Below, one piece after another: positions 24,884 to 34,439 of a stretch of DNA of 64,000 nt. Source of the stretch: Streptomyces sp. V3I7 (GTDB lineage Bacteria > Actinomycetota > Actinomycetes > Streptomycetales > Streptomycetaceae); assembly GCF_030817495.1 (NCBI RefSeq), contig NZ_JAUSZK010000001.1, positions 124,001 through 188,000 on the forward strand, written 5' to 3'. The notes beneath the pieces are model-generated. The model saw only the letters and a program-made list of their open reading frames with translations. It had not been told where the DNA came from and searched no databases. Position numbers and translations under genes: made by a program. Position 1 is the stretch's first letter. Each line of letters begins with the position of its first letter.

Positions 24884-27232
24884 CTAGAAGGCGCGGCCGA
24901 GGCCGTCGGTGGGGGACTCGGGGATCGGCGGGGTGGTGGGCAGCGGTTCGAAGCCGAGCGGTTCGGTGTGGTTGATGGGGAAGGTCGTCGGCATGGTGCC
25001 GGTGGCGCGGCCGTAGGCGCAGGCCACGGCCGCCATGGCGCCCGCGACGGCCAGCTCCCCCGCACCGCCGGGCTGTCCGGTGGTCGGCGGCATGACGACG
25101 ATCTCCAGCTCGGGCGGGGTGTTCCACTGGCGGGTGTAGAAGTAGTTGTCCCAACTGCCCTCGGCGAAGTGACCTTTGTCGAGGTGGAGGCCGGAGGTGA
25201 GGGTGATGGCGATTCCGTCCATGATGCCGCCCATCATCTGGGCCTTCAGACCGCGCGGATTGACGGCCAGCCCGACGTCGACGGCGCAGACGACCTTGGT
25301 GACGCGCGGGCCGGTATAGGCGTCGCGTATCTTCCGCCCGGTGGTCTCCGGGCGGCAGTCGATCTCGGCCAGGACGGCGACGTACCCGTGGTACTCCGGG
25401 TGCAGCGCGATCCCCTGTGCCGTGCCGGCGGGCATGCTCCGGCCCCAGTGGCCGACCTCGGCGACCTTGTCGAGGGCCGCCCGTGCGCGCTCCTCCTTCA
25501 GGAAAGCGCGCCGGAACGTGTACGGGTCCTTGCCCAGCCGTTTCGCGAGCTCGTCCACGACCAGCTCCTGCGCGCACCGCACGTTGGGCGAGTAGATGTT
25601 GCGCATCGAGCCGGTGTGGAAGCTCTTGTCGGTCTCGCTGAGCAGCTGGGTGACGACACCGAAGTGGTACGGGGTCTGCTGGGTCAGCGCGAAGATCGTC
25701 TCGGAGAAGGTGAGGTCGCCGACGGGCAGCCGGGCCGCCTCGGCGGTGATGATCTCGCCGACGCCGTGGCCGAAGTCGGTGGCGAGGGAGGTGTGCCGCT
25801 GGTCGTAGGTGAGGACGTTGCCGAGCGCGTACGTCGCCCGGACCCGGGAGGTGGACATCGGGTGCGTGCGGCCGTGCCGGAAGTCGTCGGTTCGATGCCA
25901 CATCAGCCTGACCGGCTTGCCCATCGCCTTCGAGATCTCTGCGGCCTCGGCGGCCGCGTCGTGGAACAGCTTGCGGCCGAACGAGCCGCCGCCCTCGGTG
26001 ACATGGACCTTCACCGCGGTCACGGGCAGTCCGAGCTCCTGCGCGATCTGCTCCTGGGCGACGATCGGGGACTTGAGGCTCGCCCAGATCTCCGCAGAGT
26101 CGGACCGTACGTCGGCGACAGCGCAGTTGGTCTCCAGCGGGCTGTTGCTCGCGAAGTGGAAGGTGAAGCGGGCGTCGACGGACTTGGTCAGCAAGTCCAG
26201 AGCGGGGAGCGGGAGTTCGGCTCGGCGCAGCTCGTCCCGGATGGAGTCGTCGTCGGCGTCGTCGGCCGTCCCCGGACCCCAGGTGACGTGCAGCGCGCGC
26301 ACGGCGTCGATGCACTGGCCGAACGTACGGCCCCGGACGGCGACGCCGGTGGAGACCTGCACGACGTCCGTGATGCCGGGCATGGCGCGCACCTCGGCGA
26401 GGTTCTCCACCGCACGCACCGTGCCGTTGATGGTCGGCGGACGGCACACCATGGCCGGCAGGGCGCCGGGTATGTGCAGGTCCATGGCGAACTTCTTGCG
26501 CCCGGTGACCGCGTCGAGGGCGTCGACCCGCCGCTGGGCGGTCCCGATGATCTCGAAGTCGGCGGCGTCCTTGAGCGTGACCGACTCCTGGCTGGTGGTC
26601 ACCGAGGCGGCGTTCTCGGCGAGTTCGCCGTAGGTGAGGCTCTTTCCCGTCACCGAGGAGGTGATGACCCCGGACTTGGCGGTGAGGGTGGCGAGGGTGT
26701 CCCCCAGTTCGAGCGCCGCCGCCTTGAGGAGCCGGCCGCGGGCGACGGCGGCCGCGACGCGGATCGGCGTGTAGGTGGAGATGGTGGTGTTGGAGCCGCC
26801 GGTGAGCTGGTTGAAGAGCAGTTCGGGGCGGGCGTCGGCGAGGGTGACCCGGATCCTGTCCAGCGGCAGGTCCAGTTCCTCGGCGATCAGCATGGCGCTG
26901 GAGGTGGTGATGCCCTGCCCGACCTCCGCCCGGGGGAGCGTGAACGAGGCCGTGCCGTCGGGGTCGATACGGATGGTGATCAGGTTCGCCGTCGGGAGTG
27001 CGGCGTGGGTGAGCATGTCGTTGAGGTCGTAGATCTCCGCCGGTCCCGGCGCGGACGGTACCGCCGCGGCCGCCTCCGTGGGGGAGACGGCCGCCTCGCC
27101 GAGCTGGGCGGCCACGGTGAGCGTCGAGGCGCCCAGGACGTAGCCGAGGAAGCGGCGGCGGCCGATCCCCTCCTCCGTCATGGAGGCCGGTACGCGTTCT
27201 GACGGGCCTGACGGGCGCCCCTGAGTTTCCAT
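24884..27232 (-). CDS. iorB: Isoquinoline 1-oxidoreductase-type molybdopterin large subunit
   Basis: 782 residues; GGAGG eight bases before ATG 27232. A twin-arginine signal region (I-G-R-R-R-F-L-G-Y then Ala-rich) indicates Tat export. Molybdenum-binding features: LPRAEVGQGITTSSAMLIAE, SNSPLETNCAVADV, EGGGSFGRKLFHDAA and the C-terminal PGGAGELAVAGAMAAVACAY. It hydroxylates N-heterocycles or oxidises aldehydes in related enzymes. No xanthine-dehydrogenase FAD subunit is present, typical of the Ior group. No XdhC/CoxI-type maturase lies next to it. Confidence 0.9.
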   Translation of the reverse strand: METQGRPSGPSERVPASMTEEGIGRRRFLGYVLGASTLTVAAQLGEAAVSPTEAAAAVPSAPGPAEIYDLNDMLTHAALPTANLITIRIDPDGTASFTLPRAEVGQGITTSSAMLIAEELDLPLDRIRVTLADARPELLFNQLTGGSNTTISTYTPIRVAAAVARGRLLKAAALELGDTLATLTAKSGVITSSVTGKSLTYGELAENAASVTTSQESVTLKDAADFEIIGTAQRRVDALDAVTGRKKFAMDLHIPGALPAMVCRPPTINGTVRAVENLAEVRAMPGITDVVQVSTGVAVRGRTFGQCIDAVRALHVTWGPGTADDADDDSIRDELRRAELPLPALDLLTKSVDARFTFHFASNSPLETNCAVADVRSDSAEIWASLKSPIVAQEQIAQELGLPVTAVKVHVTEGGGSFGRKLFHDAAAEAAEISKAMGKPVRLMWHRTDDFRHGRTHPMSTSRVRATYALGNVLTYDQRHTSLATDFGHGVGEIITAEAARLPVGDLTFSETIFALTQQTPYHFGVVTQLLSETDKSFHTGSMRNIYSPNVRCAQELVVDELAKRLGKDPYTFRRAFLKEERARAALDKVAEVGHWGRSMPAGTAQGIALHPEYHGYVAVLAEIDCRPETTGRKIRDAYTGPRVTKVVCAVDVGLAVNPRGLKAQMMGGIMDGIAITLTSGLHLDKGHFAEGSWDNYFYTRQWNTPPELEIVVMPPTTGQPGGAGELAVAGAMAAVACAYGRATGTMPTTFPINHTEPLGFEPLPTTPPIPESPTDGLGRAF

Positions 27233-27420
27233 CGACTGTCCTCCGGCGACACGAGATCCACGGCTGGCGGGTGCCGGCCATGGTGTGGCGGGCCCCGCCA
27301 CGAGATCCTCCTCGCTGACGGCGCCTCCGAACCCCTGGATGACCTAGGCCTTCACGTCTTCCCCATGTCTCTCGTGCGGCACGCCCACCACCAGGCCCGC
27401 CCGCGCTGCCCCCGGATGTG

Positions 27421-27921
27421 TCAGGCCCCGGGTTCAGCGGTCCAGTTGATGGCCGGAGGGACGACGCGGGCGCACAGCGGCATGCCGCAGGCGTCGGTCA
27501 GCCCCAGCCGTCCGGTGAGCAGGCCGCTGCCTGTCGCGGCGGCCATCACCTCGGCCGGGACCGCGTCCAGCAGGAGCTTGGCCCGGCGGAACATGGTGAA
27601 GGTGCCCGCGTCGTCGACGGTCCCCCAGGACAGGTAGACGAACCGGCCGCCCGGACGGCCCTGGACGTAAGGGCCTTTGATGTCCATGCCGTTCGGCGTC
27701 GCCGTGGCGGTGCACTCCAGCTCCCAGGACGCCGACGGGCCGTCGCCCGGCTGGAGTCCGAGCAGCTCGCCCGGGCGCTCGCGGCGCTGCACGGCGACAT
27801 GGATGCCGGCGTAGGCCTCGGCACCGGCGGCGGGCGACGGACAGGTACGGCCGGGCAGGTCGACGGCCTCGATACGGATCCGCATGGCGGCCGTCGCCCC
27901 TGCACCCACCCCGGCCGTCAT
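27421..27921 (-). CDS. DUF5990-type protein, partner of the WGR protein
   Basis: 166 residues. GGGGAAGGG immediately precedes ATG 27921; an internal ATG 27885 (MRIRIEAVDLPGRTC) is the start favoured by family alignments as I recall them. Single-domain beta-rich protein with IHVAVQRRERPGELLGLQPG, FVYLSWG and a C-terminal PLCARVVPPAINWT. It begins 17 bases after the WGR gene stop, so they are co-transcribed. Function unknown. The small beta-barrel could bind a ligand or the propeller partner. Confidence 0.65.
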   Translation of the reverse strand: MTAGVGAGATAAMRIRIEAVDLPGRTCPSPAAGAEAYAGIHVAVQRRERPGELLGLQPGDGPSASWELECTATATPNGMDIKGPYVQGRPGGRFVYLSWGTVDDAGTFTMFRRAKLLLDAVPAEVMAAATGSGLLTGRLGLTDACGMPLCARVVPPAINWTAEPGA

Positions 27922-27938
27922 CCCTTCCCCCGCCCGCG

Positions 27939-29393
27939 TCACAGCAGCCGCCGGATGTCGCCGCGGACCCGGTAGAAGCCGCCGGCCGCCGGGTGCAGCG
28001 CGTCCACGACGTACCGCGCCCCGGGCTCCCGTATCGCGCGCGGGAACTGGACGTTCCACGAGGCGTCGTAGCCGTCCGACACCACCTGCACGCGCAGGCG
28101 TCCGCTCTGCTGGACGCACTCGACCACGATCGCGCCGGCCGGGGCGTGGGCCACGGTCGACACCGCGCCCAGGGTGGTGGCCGGTGCGTACGTCGGCAGG
28201 GCCGCCGCGAGCTTGACGTCGCGTGCCACGGGCACCGTGCCCTGCTGGGCGGCGGTGATGGCCGCCTCGCTCGCGTCGACGCACACCAGCGAGCCGTCCG
28301 TGGTGACCAGGTACAGCCGCTCGTCGTGGTACTGCATCGACAGTGCCGAGCCGCTGCCCGTGCCGAGCTTCCACAGGCGCGTACCGTCCTGGTCGAAGCA
28401 GTAGACGGAGGAGGCGGAATCTCCGGCGAAGACGAACCGGCCACCGGGCGAGGTGGCGCACGCGTACACCGCGCTGTCGCAGGTGTAGGTGGCCTCGATC
28501 GTGCCCGTGTCCTTCGACAGGCGCTGGACCACGCGGTGTCCCGTGCCCGCGTACACGGCGTCGTCCTCCTGCCAGCCGAAGAGCACCGCGCCCTGGGTGG
28601 GCGTGTGCCACAACTGCCCCGTGCCGCCGGGCGCGTAGGCCGTCACCCCGCGCCGGTGGCCGTGGTAGACGCCGCGGTCGTCGGCGCGCACCATCCAGGC
28701 GGACTGGCCCTCGCTGCGGCGCGACCACTGGTGCTCGTCCTCGTGGTCGATGACGGTGAGTCCGCCCTGGCGGTCCGAGACGTTCAGGACGCCCTGGTGG
28801 ATGTCCAGCCAGAAGATGTCGACGTCCGCGGCGATGGTGTACGCGGCGAACGGGAGCTTGGAGGAGAGGTCGTAGACGCTGCCGTCGTCACAGCCCGCAT
28901 AGATCCAGAACTCGTCGGCGACCAGGCACTTCACGTCGTCCGGCAGGCTGAAGCGGGCGAGGACGTCGCCGGAGTGGTCCAGGGTGTAGACGTCGCCCGC
29001 CTGGTTGCCGACCCAGCAGCGGTCGTCGTCGACGTGGATCCCGAAGGCCGCCGAGCCGGTGCGGAACCGCCACAGCACGGGGGCGACGCCGCGTGCGGTG
29101 GACGGCGCCGACGTCACCTGGCGCCGGGTCACCGCACGCGGGGCACGCTGTCCACGCACGGCCGGGGCGTAGCCCTTGCGGACCTTCTCCCCCACCTTCT
29201 TCGCGGCGGCGGTGTGCGCCTTCTCGGGCGTCGGGAAGGTCGTCGTCTGCGTCTGCCCGGCGGCTCCGATACGCCCGTACCGCACGGTCACCGTGTGCCC
29301 GTCGACCGTGACCTCGTAGTACTTGTGCGCTCCACCGCTCTCCTGCGACAGCTCCAGGTACGTCGACGTCGACACCGCGGACCCCATGGACAT
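27939..29393 (-). CDS. WGR domain plus beta-propeller protein
   Basis: 484 residues; GGAGGGG six bases before ATG 29393. Residues ~10-80 are a WGR domain (KYYEVTVDGHTVTVRYGRIG, AAAKKVGEKVRKGY), a nucleic-acid or PARP-associated module. The rest is a ~7-bladed PQQ/WD-like propeller with repeated W-V-G-N-Q-A-G-D-V-Y-T-L-D, IYAGCDDGSVYDL and FAGDSASSVYCFDQDG blades. No signal peptide, so cytoplasmic. WGR-propeller fusions are known in actinomycetes and uncharacterised. Its DUF5990 companion follows in the same transcript. Confidence 0.8.
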   Translation of the reverse strand: MSMGSAVSTSTYLELSQESGGAHKYYEVTVDGHTVTVRYGRIGAAGQTQTTTFPTPEKAHTAAAKKVGEKVRKGYAPAVRGQRAPRAVTRRQVTSAPSTARGVAPVLWRFRTGSAAFGIHVDDDRCWVGNQAGDVYTLDHSGDVLARFSLPDDVKCLVADEFWIYAGCDDGSVYDLSSKLPFAAYTIAADVDIFWLDIHQGVLNVSDRQGGLTVIDHEDEHQWSRRSEGQSAWMVRADDRGVYHGHRRGVTAYAPGGTGQLWHTPTQGAVLFGWQEDDAVYAGTGHRVVQRLSKDTGTIEATYTCDSAVYACATSPGGRFVFAGDSASSVYCFDQDGTRLWKLGTGSGSALSMQYHDERLYLVTTDGSLVCVDASEAAITAAQQGTVPVARDVKLAAALPTYAPATTLGAVSTVAHAPAGAIVVECVQQSGRLRVQVVSDGYDASWNVQFPRAIREPGARYVVDALHPAAGGFYRVRGDIRRLL

Positions 29394-29533
29394 GGCACAC
29401 CCCTCCCCCACGACGGACCTGCCGCTTCATCGGCAGCTCCCACTGCTCAAACCGTAAGAGGGACCACTGACAATCGCCGGAGCCCGAAGGAGCCCGAGCG
29501 AACGACTGCCGCGGTCGGGCCCGCTGGAGCAGA

Positions 29534-29956
29534 ATGGCGCCCGTGATCGAAGCCATCCGCACCGAGAACGCCCCCTTCGCACGCTTCCCGGACGGGACCG
29601 AGCCGCCGCTGTCGCAGGCGATCCGTGTCGACGGGTTGGTCCTCACGTCCGGGCAGGGCCCCTTGGACCCCGCGACGAACGCGATACCGGACGACTTCGC
29701 CGCCCAGGTCCGGCAGGTGCTGCACAACCTCGTCGCCGTCTTCGTCGCGGCGGGCAGCCGGAAGGACCTGATCGTCAAGTGCACCTGCTACCTCGGCGAC
29801 CGGGCGGACTTCGGGACCTTCAACCGGGTGTACCAGGAGTTCTTCGCGGACTGTCCGGTGATGCCCGCCCGGACGACGGTCGTCGCGCAACTCGTCCGCG
29901 AGGGCGTCCGCGTGGAGATCGACGGTGTGGCCGCCGTCGACACCGCCGGGGAGTAG
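29534..29956 (+). CDS. RidA (YjgF/UK114) family deaminase
   Basis: 140 residues. Signature strands VDGLVLTSGQGPLDPATNAI, VKCTCYLGDRADFGTFNRVY, and the conserved substrate-binding Arg113 in VMPARTTVVA with a final VRVEIDGVAA. RidA enzymes trimerise and hydrolyse reactive enamines and imines formed by PLP enzymes. No linked PLP enzyme is adjacent. Confidence 0.9.
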   Translation: MAPVIEAIRTENAPFARFPDGTEPPLSQAIRVDGLVLTSGQGPLDPATNAIPDDFAAQVRQVLHNLVAVFVAAGSRKDLIVKCTCYLGDRADFGTFNRVYQEFFADCPVMPARTTVVAQLVREGVRVEIDGVAAVDTAGE

Positions 29957-29971
29957 CGAGGGACCTGCTCG

Positions 29972-30510
29972 TCATGACCGGCCGGCGCAGGCCGGCAAGG
30001 CGACGGGCCTGATCGGGCCGTCGCCCGGGAGAGGGACCGGGACAGGTCGCGGCGTACGAGCGAAGTGGTCGTCGGTCGCGGCGGCCATGCGGGGGCAGCT
30101 CCCCCACTCGCCCCCGATGACGACCATGGGGGGATCCGCCAGGGCCACGGCCGCCGCGAGGACGGCGCGCACCCGGTCCGCCCGCTCGCCGTCGCCTTCC
30201 AACAGCGTCCGCAGGGCCGGGCGTCGATCGCGGTGGACGGTGGAGGCCGGGCGGCGTAGACCGAGGGCGGAGAAGACCTCCGTGAAGGGGACGGCCGGGC
30301 CGTCCGGGCCCGCCGTGCAGAGGTGGGCGACCTCGCCGACGAAGCCGTGATGCCCCCGGCGCGCGGTGCCGTCGTTGACGACGACGCAGCGACCCCGTCA
30401 CCGAGGTGCAGGTGGACGAAGTAGTCGACGCCCGTCGCGCAGCCGTTGTGGCGCTCGGCGCGGGCGGCCCAGTTGATGTCGTTGTCGACGAGGACGGGCC
30501 CGGTCAGGAG
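29972..30510 (-). pseudogene. ROK-family protein remnant
   Basis: Minus-strand LLTGPVLVDNDINWAARAER and VDYFVHLHLGDGVA carry the ROK sugar-kinase/repressor pattern (DNDxNxAAxxE), then a one-base shift gives VVVNDGTARRGHHGFVGEVA and ...VRAVLAAAVALADPPMVVIG. The N-terminal half (helix-turn-helix plus first ATPase lobe) is absent and a stop precedes the fragment. The usual length is ~380-400 residues; here ~175 codons. A decayed transcriptional repressor of sugar genes is most likely. Confidence 0.6.
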
Positions 30511-30529
30511 TTCTCACCTTTCATGGAAC

Positions 30530-30945
30530 CGGGCGGGCGAGCCACGGTACGGCTCGCCTCGCTCGACACGAGCACCGGACGGTCGCCAGTGCGGCGGTGG
30601 TTCTGGACGTTCGGCGTCGCTTGCCCTGGTCAGGGCGATTTGACCGCGGTCGACCGGAATGGGAACGCGCGACTTCGTGACGTCCGCCACATCGAAGGCC
30701 AGAACCAAACCCGCCAGGCGGCGAACTCCCTCCGGGGACATATGAGATTTGTCCAACTTGGCGCCATTCTGCGTCGCGCCGGAGTCGGCGGTAACAGCCT
30801 CGCGGCAAACGTTCACTCATCCTTCGAAAGGCGTGGGTTTTTGACGGGGCGACAGCACGACGCGCGGGCCGGAAAAGCCCGGTAATCACGCCTCGCGGCG
30901 CTCGGTTATAGGCCTCCGAAATCTGAGAAGGGTCCGCCTCGGAGC
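30530..30945. other. Gene-free stretch
   Basis: No frame here has both good codon bias and recognisable motifs. The longest minus-strand frame (30514-30816) has clearly lower third-position GC than its neighbours and is probably non-coding or degenerate DNA. GC content falls toward 30740-30990, ahead of the CAP gene. Confidence 0.5.
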
Positions 30946-30948
30946 CCT

Positions 30949-30977
30949 TTGCACCGTGTGGCAAGCTGCCCTAAGAA
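30949..30977 (+). promoter_or_regulatory. Candidate vegetative promoter for the CAP-domain gene
   Basis: TTGCAC, 17 bases, then TAAGAA, about 95 bases upstream of ATG 31074. The spacing and hexamers suit a Streptomyces HrdB-type promoter. Found by eye only. Confidence 0.4.
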
Positions 30978-31073
30978 TGACGATCCGCAGGTCATCTCCG
31001 CACTTCAGGGGCGAGGTCTGCACAAAAGCCAGCCACACAAGGAGCGCTCGGCGATTACCGAGTGAGGTCACGC

Positions 31074-32018
31074 ATGGGAACGCATCGCAAGAAGCCGCAC
31101 TACCGCCGGATAGTCGTCGCCGCTGCCGTCATAAGCGCGGTGGGCGTGCCGTCCATAGCCATGGCCTGCGCCAACTGGCAGGACAACGCGGAACACCGCC
31201 TTTCCGGCGCCGGAGTGAACGCCGGAAATCAGTGGAACAAGGCCGACTGGTACGGCGACTGGGATCGTCACTGGAACAGTGAGGGGAACTTCGAGCCGGC
31301 CTCAGCCGCGTCGAAGACGTCGAAGACTCCGACCGCCTCCGCGCACCCCACGAGACACCACACCGCGTCGCCGAAGCCCCGGGCCACCGCCTCTCACCAC
31401 AAGGCCACGACGCCCGCGCAGCACGCGCACCACCCGAGGACCGCGTCCCCCAAGCCCCGGGCCACGACGCTCTCCGCGCCCCCGAAGCCCACCGCCTCGG
31501 CCGCCGCTTCCGCTTCCGCCACCGCGACCGCCCCGCGTCCGAAGAGCACGCCCAGCGCGCCGAACCCGACGAGCACACCTACGGCCACCGCCTCGGCGTC
31601 CACAAGCGCTGCCACGGCCACGAGTACGTCCGCGAACTCGTCGTCGACGATCGCCCGCATCGTGGAACTCGTCAACATCGAGCGCAGCAAGGTCGGTTGT
31701 CAGGCCGTGACCCTCAACTCGACCCTGAACAAGGCCGCTCAGGCACACAGCGCGGACATGGCGGCTCACCAGAACATGTCGCACACCGGCTCCGACGGGT
31801 CCTCCCCGGCCGACCGGATCACGCGCGCCGGATACGCCTGGAGCGCATACGGCGAGAACGTCGCCTACGGGTACTCCACTCCCGATCAGGTCATGGCGGG
31901 CTGGATGTCCAGCCCCGGTCACAAGGCCAACATTCTCAACTGCTCGTTCAACGAGATCGGTGTCGGCCTCGCGCAGCCGGGCAGCTACTGGACCCAGGAC
32001 TTCGCCACCGCTCGGTGA
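31074..32018 (+). CDS. Exported CAP (CRISP/Antigen 5/PR-1) domain protein with Ala/Ser/Thr/Pro/His-rich linker
   Basis: 314 residues; GAGG six bases before ATG 31074. Basic signal peptide (MGTHRKKPHYRRIVVAAAVI...ACA), a Trp-rich mature start (NQWNKADWYGDWDRHWN), then ~110 residues of low-complexity linker (~75-190), and a C-terminal CAP domain with IVELVNIERSKVGC, HSADMAAHQNMSHTGSDGSS, YGENVAYGY, GWMSSPGHKANILN and a final FATAR. Active-site-like His and Glu are present. Bacterial CAP proteins sit in or on the cell wall; their substrates are mostly unknown. Confidence 0.85.
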   Translation: MGTHRKKPHYRRIVVAAAVISAVGVPSIAMACANWQDNAEHRLSGAGVNAGNQWNKADWYGDWDRHWNSEGNFEPASAASKTSKTPTASAHPTRHHTASPKPRATASHHKATTPAQHAHHPRTASPKPRATTLSAPPKPTASAAASASATATAPRPKSTPSAPNPTSTPTATASASTSAATATSTSANSSSTIARIVELVNIERSKVGCQAVTLNSTLNKAAQAHSADMAAHQNMSHTGSDGSSPADRITRAGYAWSAYGENVAYGYSTPDQVMAGWMSSPGHKANILNCSFNEIGVGLAQPGSYWTQDFATAR

Positions 32019-32100
32019 TGCCACCAGCCGGTGACGCGACCGCCGATGAGCGGCCACGTCACCGGAGCGGACATACGTGTCACAGTCACAGCAGGCCGCG

Positions 32101-32256
32101 TCACCAATAGTGACGGCGACCGCCGACAGCGTGACCGATCAGGCCGAGGATCCAGAGGATCAGGCCGATGACCAGCAGGATGATTCCGATCGTCCACAGG
32201 ACGCCGATCCCCGTGACAAAACCGACGACCAGCAGGATGATCCCGAGAATGATCAT
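32101..32256 (-). CDS. DUF6131-type very small membrane protein
   Basis: 51 residues; GGAGG before ATG 32256 decides the start. The sequence is almost entirely two hydrophobic helices (MIILGIILLVVGFVTGIGVL, IGIILLVIGLILWILGLIGH) and a short basic, aromatic tail GRRRHYW-like. The family is common in streptomycetes near stress genes. Its role is unknown, possibly membrane stabilisation. Confidence 0.7.
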   Translation of the reverse strand: MIILGIILLVVGFVTGIGVLWTIGIILLVIGLILWILGLIGHAVGGRRHYW

Positions 32257-32527
32257 TGTTTCCTCCAGGCAGGGAAGCACCACGCTGACGAACAACCCGT
32301 CGGACCGACCGTCCACGAGGTCGTGGCACGTCCACATCACTGCGAGTACCCAGGTCGCGGCGAATCAGCCCTGCGACACCGTCAGCCCGGGGGCTCGCGA
32401 CCGGCCTCGAGCCCCCGGGGCCTAGCGCCTCGGGCACAGGACCCGCGCGGCTCCGGGCAGGCCTCGGGCATGAAGCGGCCCGGCCGCTCGGGCCCGGAGG
32501 CCGGACGGCTCCGGGCCAGCCCCCGTC

Positions 32528-33223
32528 TCACCCCAGCTTCTTGAGCATCTCGGCGGCGAGCGGCGCGGAGGAGGCGGGGTTCTGGCCGGTCACCAGGTTT
32601 CCGTCGACGACCACGTGCGGAGCCCACGGCTTGCCGTCCTGGACGTCGACTCCCTCGTCCCGGAGACGGTTCTCCAGCAGCCACTTCGCCTTGTCCGCGA
32701 ACCCGACCTGGTCCTCCTCCGCGTTGCTGAAGGCGGCGATCTTGCGGCCGGCGAAGGCGTTGGTCCCGTCCTTCTTCTTCGCGGCCAGCATCGCGGCGGG
32801 ACCGTGGCAGACGATGCCCAGCGGCTTGCCCGAGGCCAGGGCGTCGGTGAGGAACTTGCCGGAGACGGGATCGACGGCGAGGTCCTCCATGGGGCCGTGA
32901 CCGCCGGGGTAGTAGACGGCGTCGTAGTCGTCGAGGTTCACGTCCTGCAGCGCGACCGGGTGCTGGAGGCCGGTCATCTCCGCCAGCGTCTTCACGATCT
33001 TGTCGGCGCCCTCCTGGCCGCCGTTCATCTCGGGCGCGAGGCTGCCCTTGTCGACGGTGGGCAGGACTCCGCCAGGCGTGGCGACGACGACCTCGTCACC
33101 GGCGTCCTTGAAGGCGCGGTACGGGGCGACGACCTCCTCGGCCCAGAAGCCGGTGGGGTGCTTGCTCCCGTCGGCGAGGGTCCAGTGGTCGGCACCGGTG
33201 ATCACGAAAAGGATCTTGGCCAT
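32528..33223 (-). CDS. DJ-1/PfpI superfamily, Hsp31-like protein
   Basis: 231 residues from ATG 33223 (GGAG eight bases upstream). Nucleophile elbow GIVCHGPAAM with Cys139-His140 and an N-terminal acidic residue near Glu29/30 in GFWAEEVVAPY, the triad of the Hsp31/type 1 glutamine-amidotransferase-like group; YDAVYYPGGHGPMEDL precedes it. Members act as glyoxalase III, deglycase-like enzymes or holdase chaperones. Cytoplasmic. Lies among other stress-type genes. Confidence 0.88.
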   Translation of the reverse strand: MAKILFVITGADHWTLADGSKHPTGFWAEEVVAPYRAFKDAGDEVVVATPGGVLPTVDKGSLAPEMNGGQEGADKIVKTLAEMTGLQHPVALQDVNLDDYDAVYYPGGHGPMEDLAVDPVSGKFLTDALASGKPLGIVCHGPAAMLAAKKKDGTNAFAGRKIAAFSNAEEDQVGFADKAKWLLENRLRDEGVDVQDGKPWAPHVVVDGNLVTGQNPASSAPLAAEMLKKLG

Positions 33224-33524
33224 GAGGTTTGCTCCGAGGGGTGCGGGGCGCCCGTAGGGGGCCGTGAGGTCGTCTCGAACATAGGCCCGCGTCCCCGGCG
33301 TTTCAAACGGAGACCGCCCGCATCCCGCGGGTTCCGCATGATCGCTCTCGCCAGGGTGAGAAGAACAGAACCGGCAGCGCACAGTGGCCGCACTGGGCAG
33401 CGAACTCCCTGTTCAGCGCGGTGACATGCGCGAAGTGGCTGGGCTCTGGGCCCCGTGAGAACATGGGCTGGCAGTGCCCAGGAAGCCACTCCTCCTGTCC
33501 ATTCCTCGACGAGGAGCGACCCCC

Positions 33525-34388
33525 ATGCGGAAGCTGATTGAAGACGCTATCCGGCAGATCGACGACATGCGCGCGCTCGACGGCATCTGTGGCAAGGCCG
33601 CAGGTCTGGTGAACCGCGCGACGCAACCCGAACTGATCAAGAACACCCTGTCGGGCACATGGCTCGGGCATGCGCTGCATCCCGTCCTCACCGACCTGCC
33701 CATCGGGGCGTTCGTCATGGCTTCGGCCCTGGACGCCACCGCCGGCCGGGCGGGCGCGACGGCAGCGCGTCGTCTGATCGGGCTGGGGGTGCTCACCACG
33801 GTCCCGACCGCGCTCAGCGGCGCCTGCGACTGGTCCGACACCTACGGTCCCACGCAGCGCGTCGGCTTCGTGCACGGCGCGGGCAACGCGGCGGCGACCA
33901 TGCTGCAGGCGGCGTCCTGGCTGGCCCGCAAGCGCGGCCGCCACGGGACGGGAGTGGCCCTGAGCACCGTGAGTCTCGGACTCACCGTGTGCACGGCCTA
34001 CCTGGGCGGCCACTTGTCGTACGTCCGGGGCATCGGCGTCAACCACACCGCGTTCCAGGAGCCCGTCACCGACTGGACGGACGTCGCGTCGCTGTCCGAG
34101 CTGAGCGAGGGTTCGCTCCACCGCGTCACGGCCGGCGGGGTGCCGGTGGTGCTGGCGGTCAAGGACGCGAAGGTGTACGCGCTCTCCGCCACCTGCACCC
34201 ACGAGGGCGGCCCGCTCGACGAGGGCAAGATCGTGGACGGCGACTGCATCCAGTGCCCGTGGCACGGCAGCGTCTTCCGGCTCGAGGACGGCGCGGTCGA
34301 GCGCGGACCGGCGTCCGTCGAGGAGCCGAGCTGGGAAGTGAAGGTCGACAGCGGCCGGGTGTTCATCCGGTCGGCGACGGCTTCCTGA
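33525..34388 (+). CDS. DUF2231 membrane domain fused to a Rieske 2Fe-2S domain
   Basis: 287 residues; GAGGAG eight bases before ATG 33525. Residues ~45-170 form a four-helix DUF2231 region (GHALHPVLTDLPIGAFVMAS; conserved His near haem-like positions). Residues ~185-280 are a Rieske ferredoxin with C224-T-H226 and C244-P-W-H247. The fusion implies electron transfer at the membrane's cytoplasmic face. First gene of a short plus-strand cluster with the DUF2945 and DUF488 genes. Confidence 0.88.
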   Translation: MRKLIEDAIRQIDDMRALDGICGKAAGLVNRATQPELIKNTLSGTWLGHALHPVLTDLPIGAFVMASALDATAGRAGATAARRLIGLGVLTTVPTALSGACDWSDTYGPTQRVGFVHGAGNAAATMLQAASWLARKRGRHGTGVALSTVSLGLTVCTAYLGGHLSYVRGIGVNHTAFQEPVTDWTDVASLSELSEGSLHRVTAGGVPVVLAVKDAKVYALSATCTHEGGPLDEGKIVDGDCIQCPWHGSVFRLEDGAVERGPASVEEPSWEVKVDSGRVFIRSATAS

Positions 34389-34439
34389 CCACGACAGAGC
34401 CCCGAGTTCATCAACTCCCCTCGAACCCCGGGAGCGGCG

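Noticed and set aside
30514..30816. Minus-strand open frame of 100 codons
   Set aside because: Third-position GC is well below that of real genes here, there is no ribosome-binding site and no recognisable motif; treated as non-coding.
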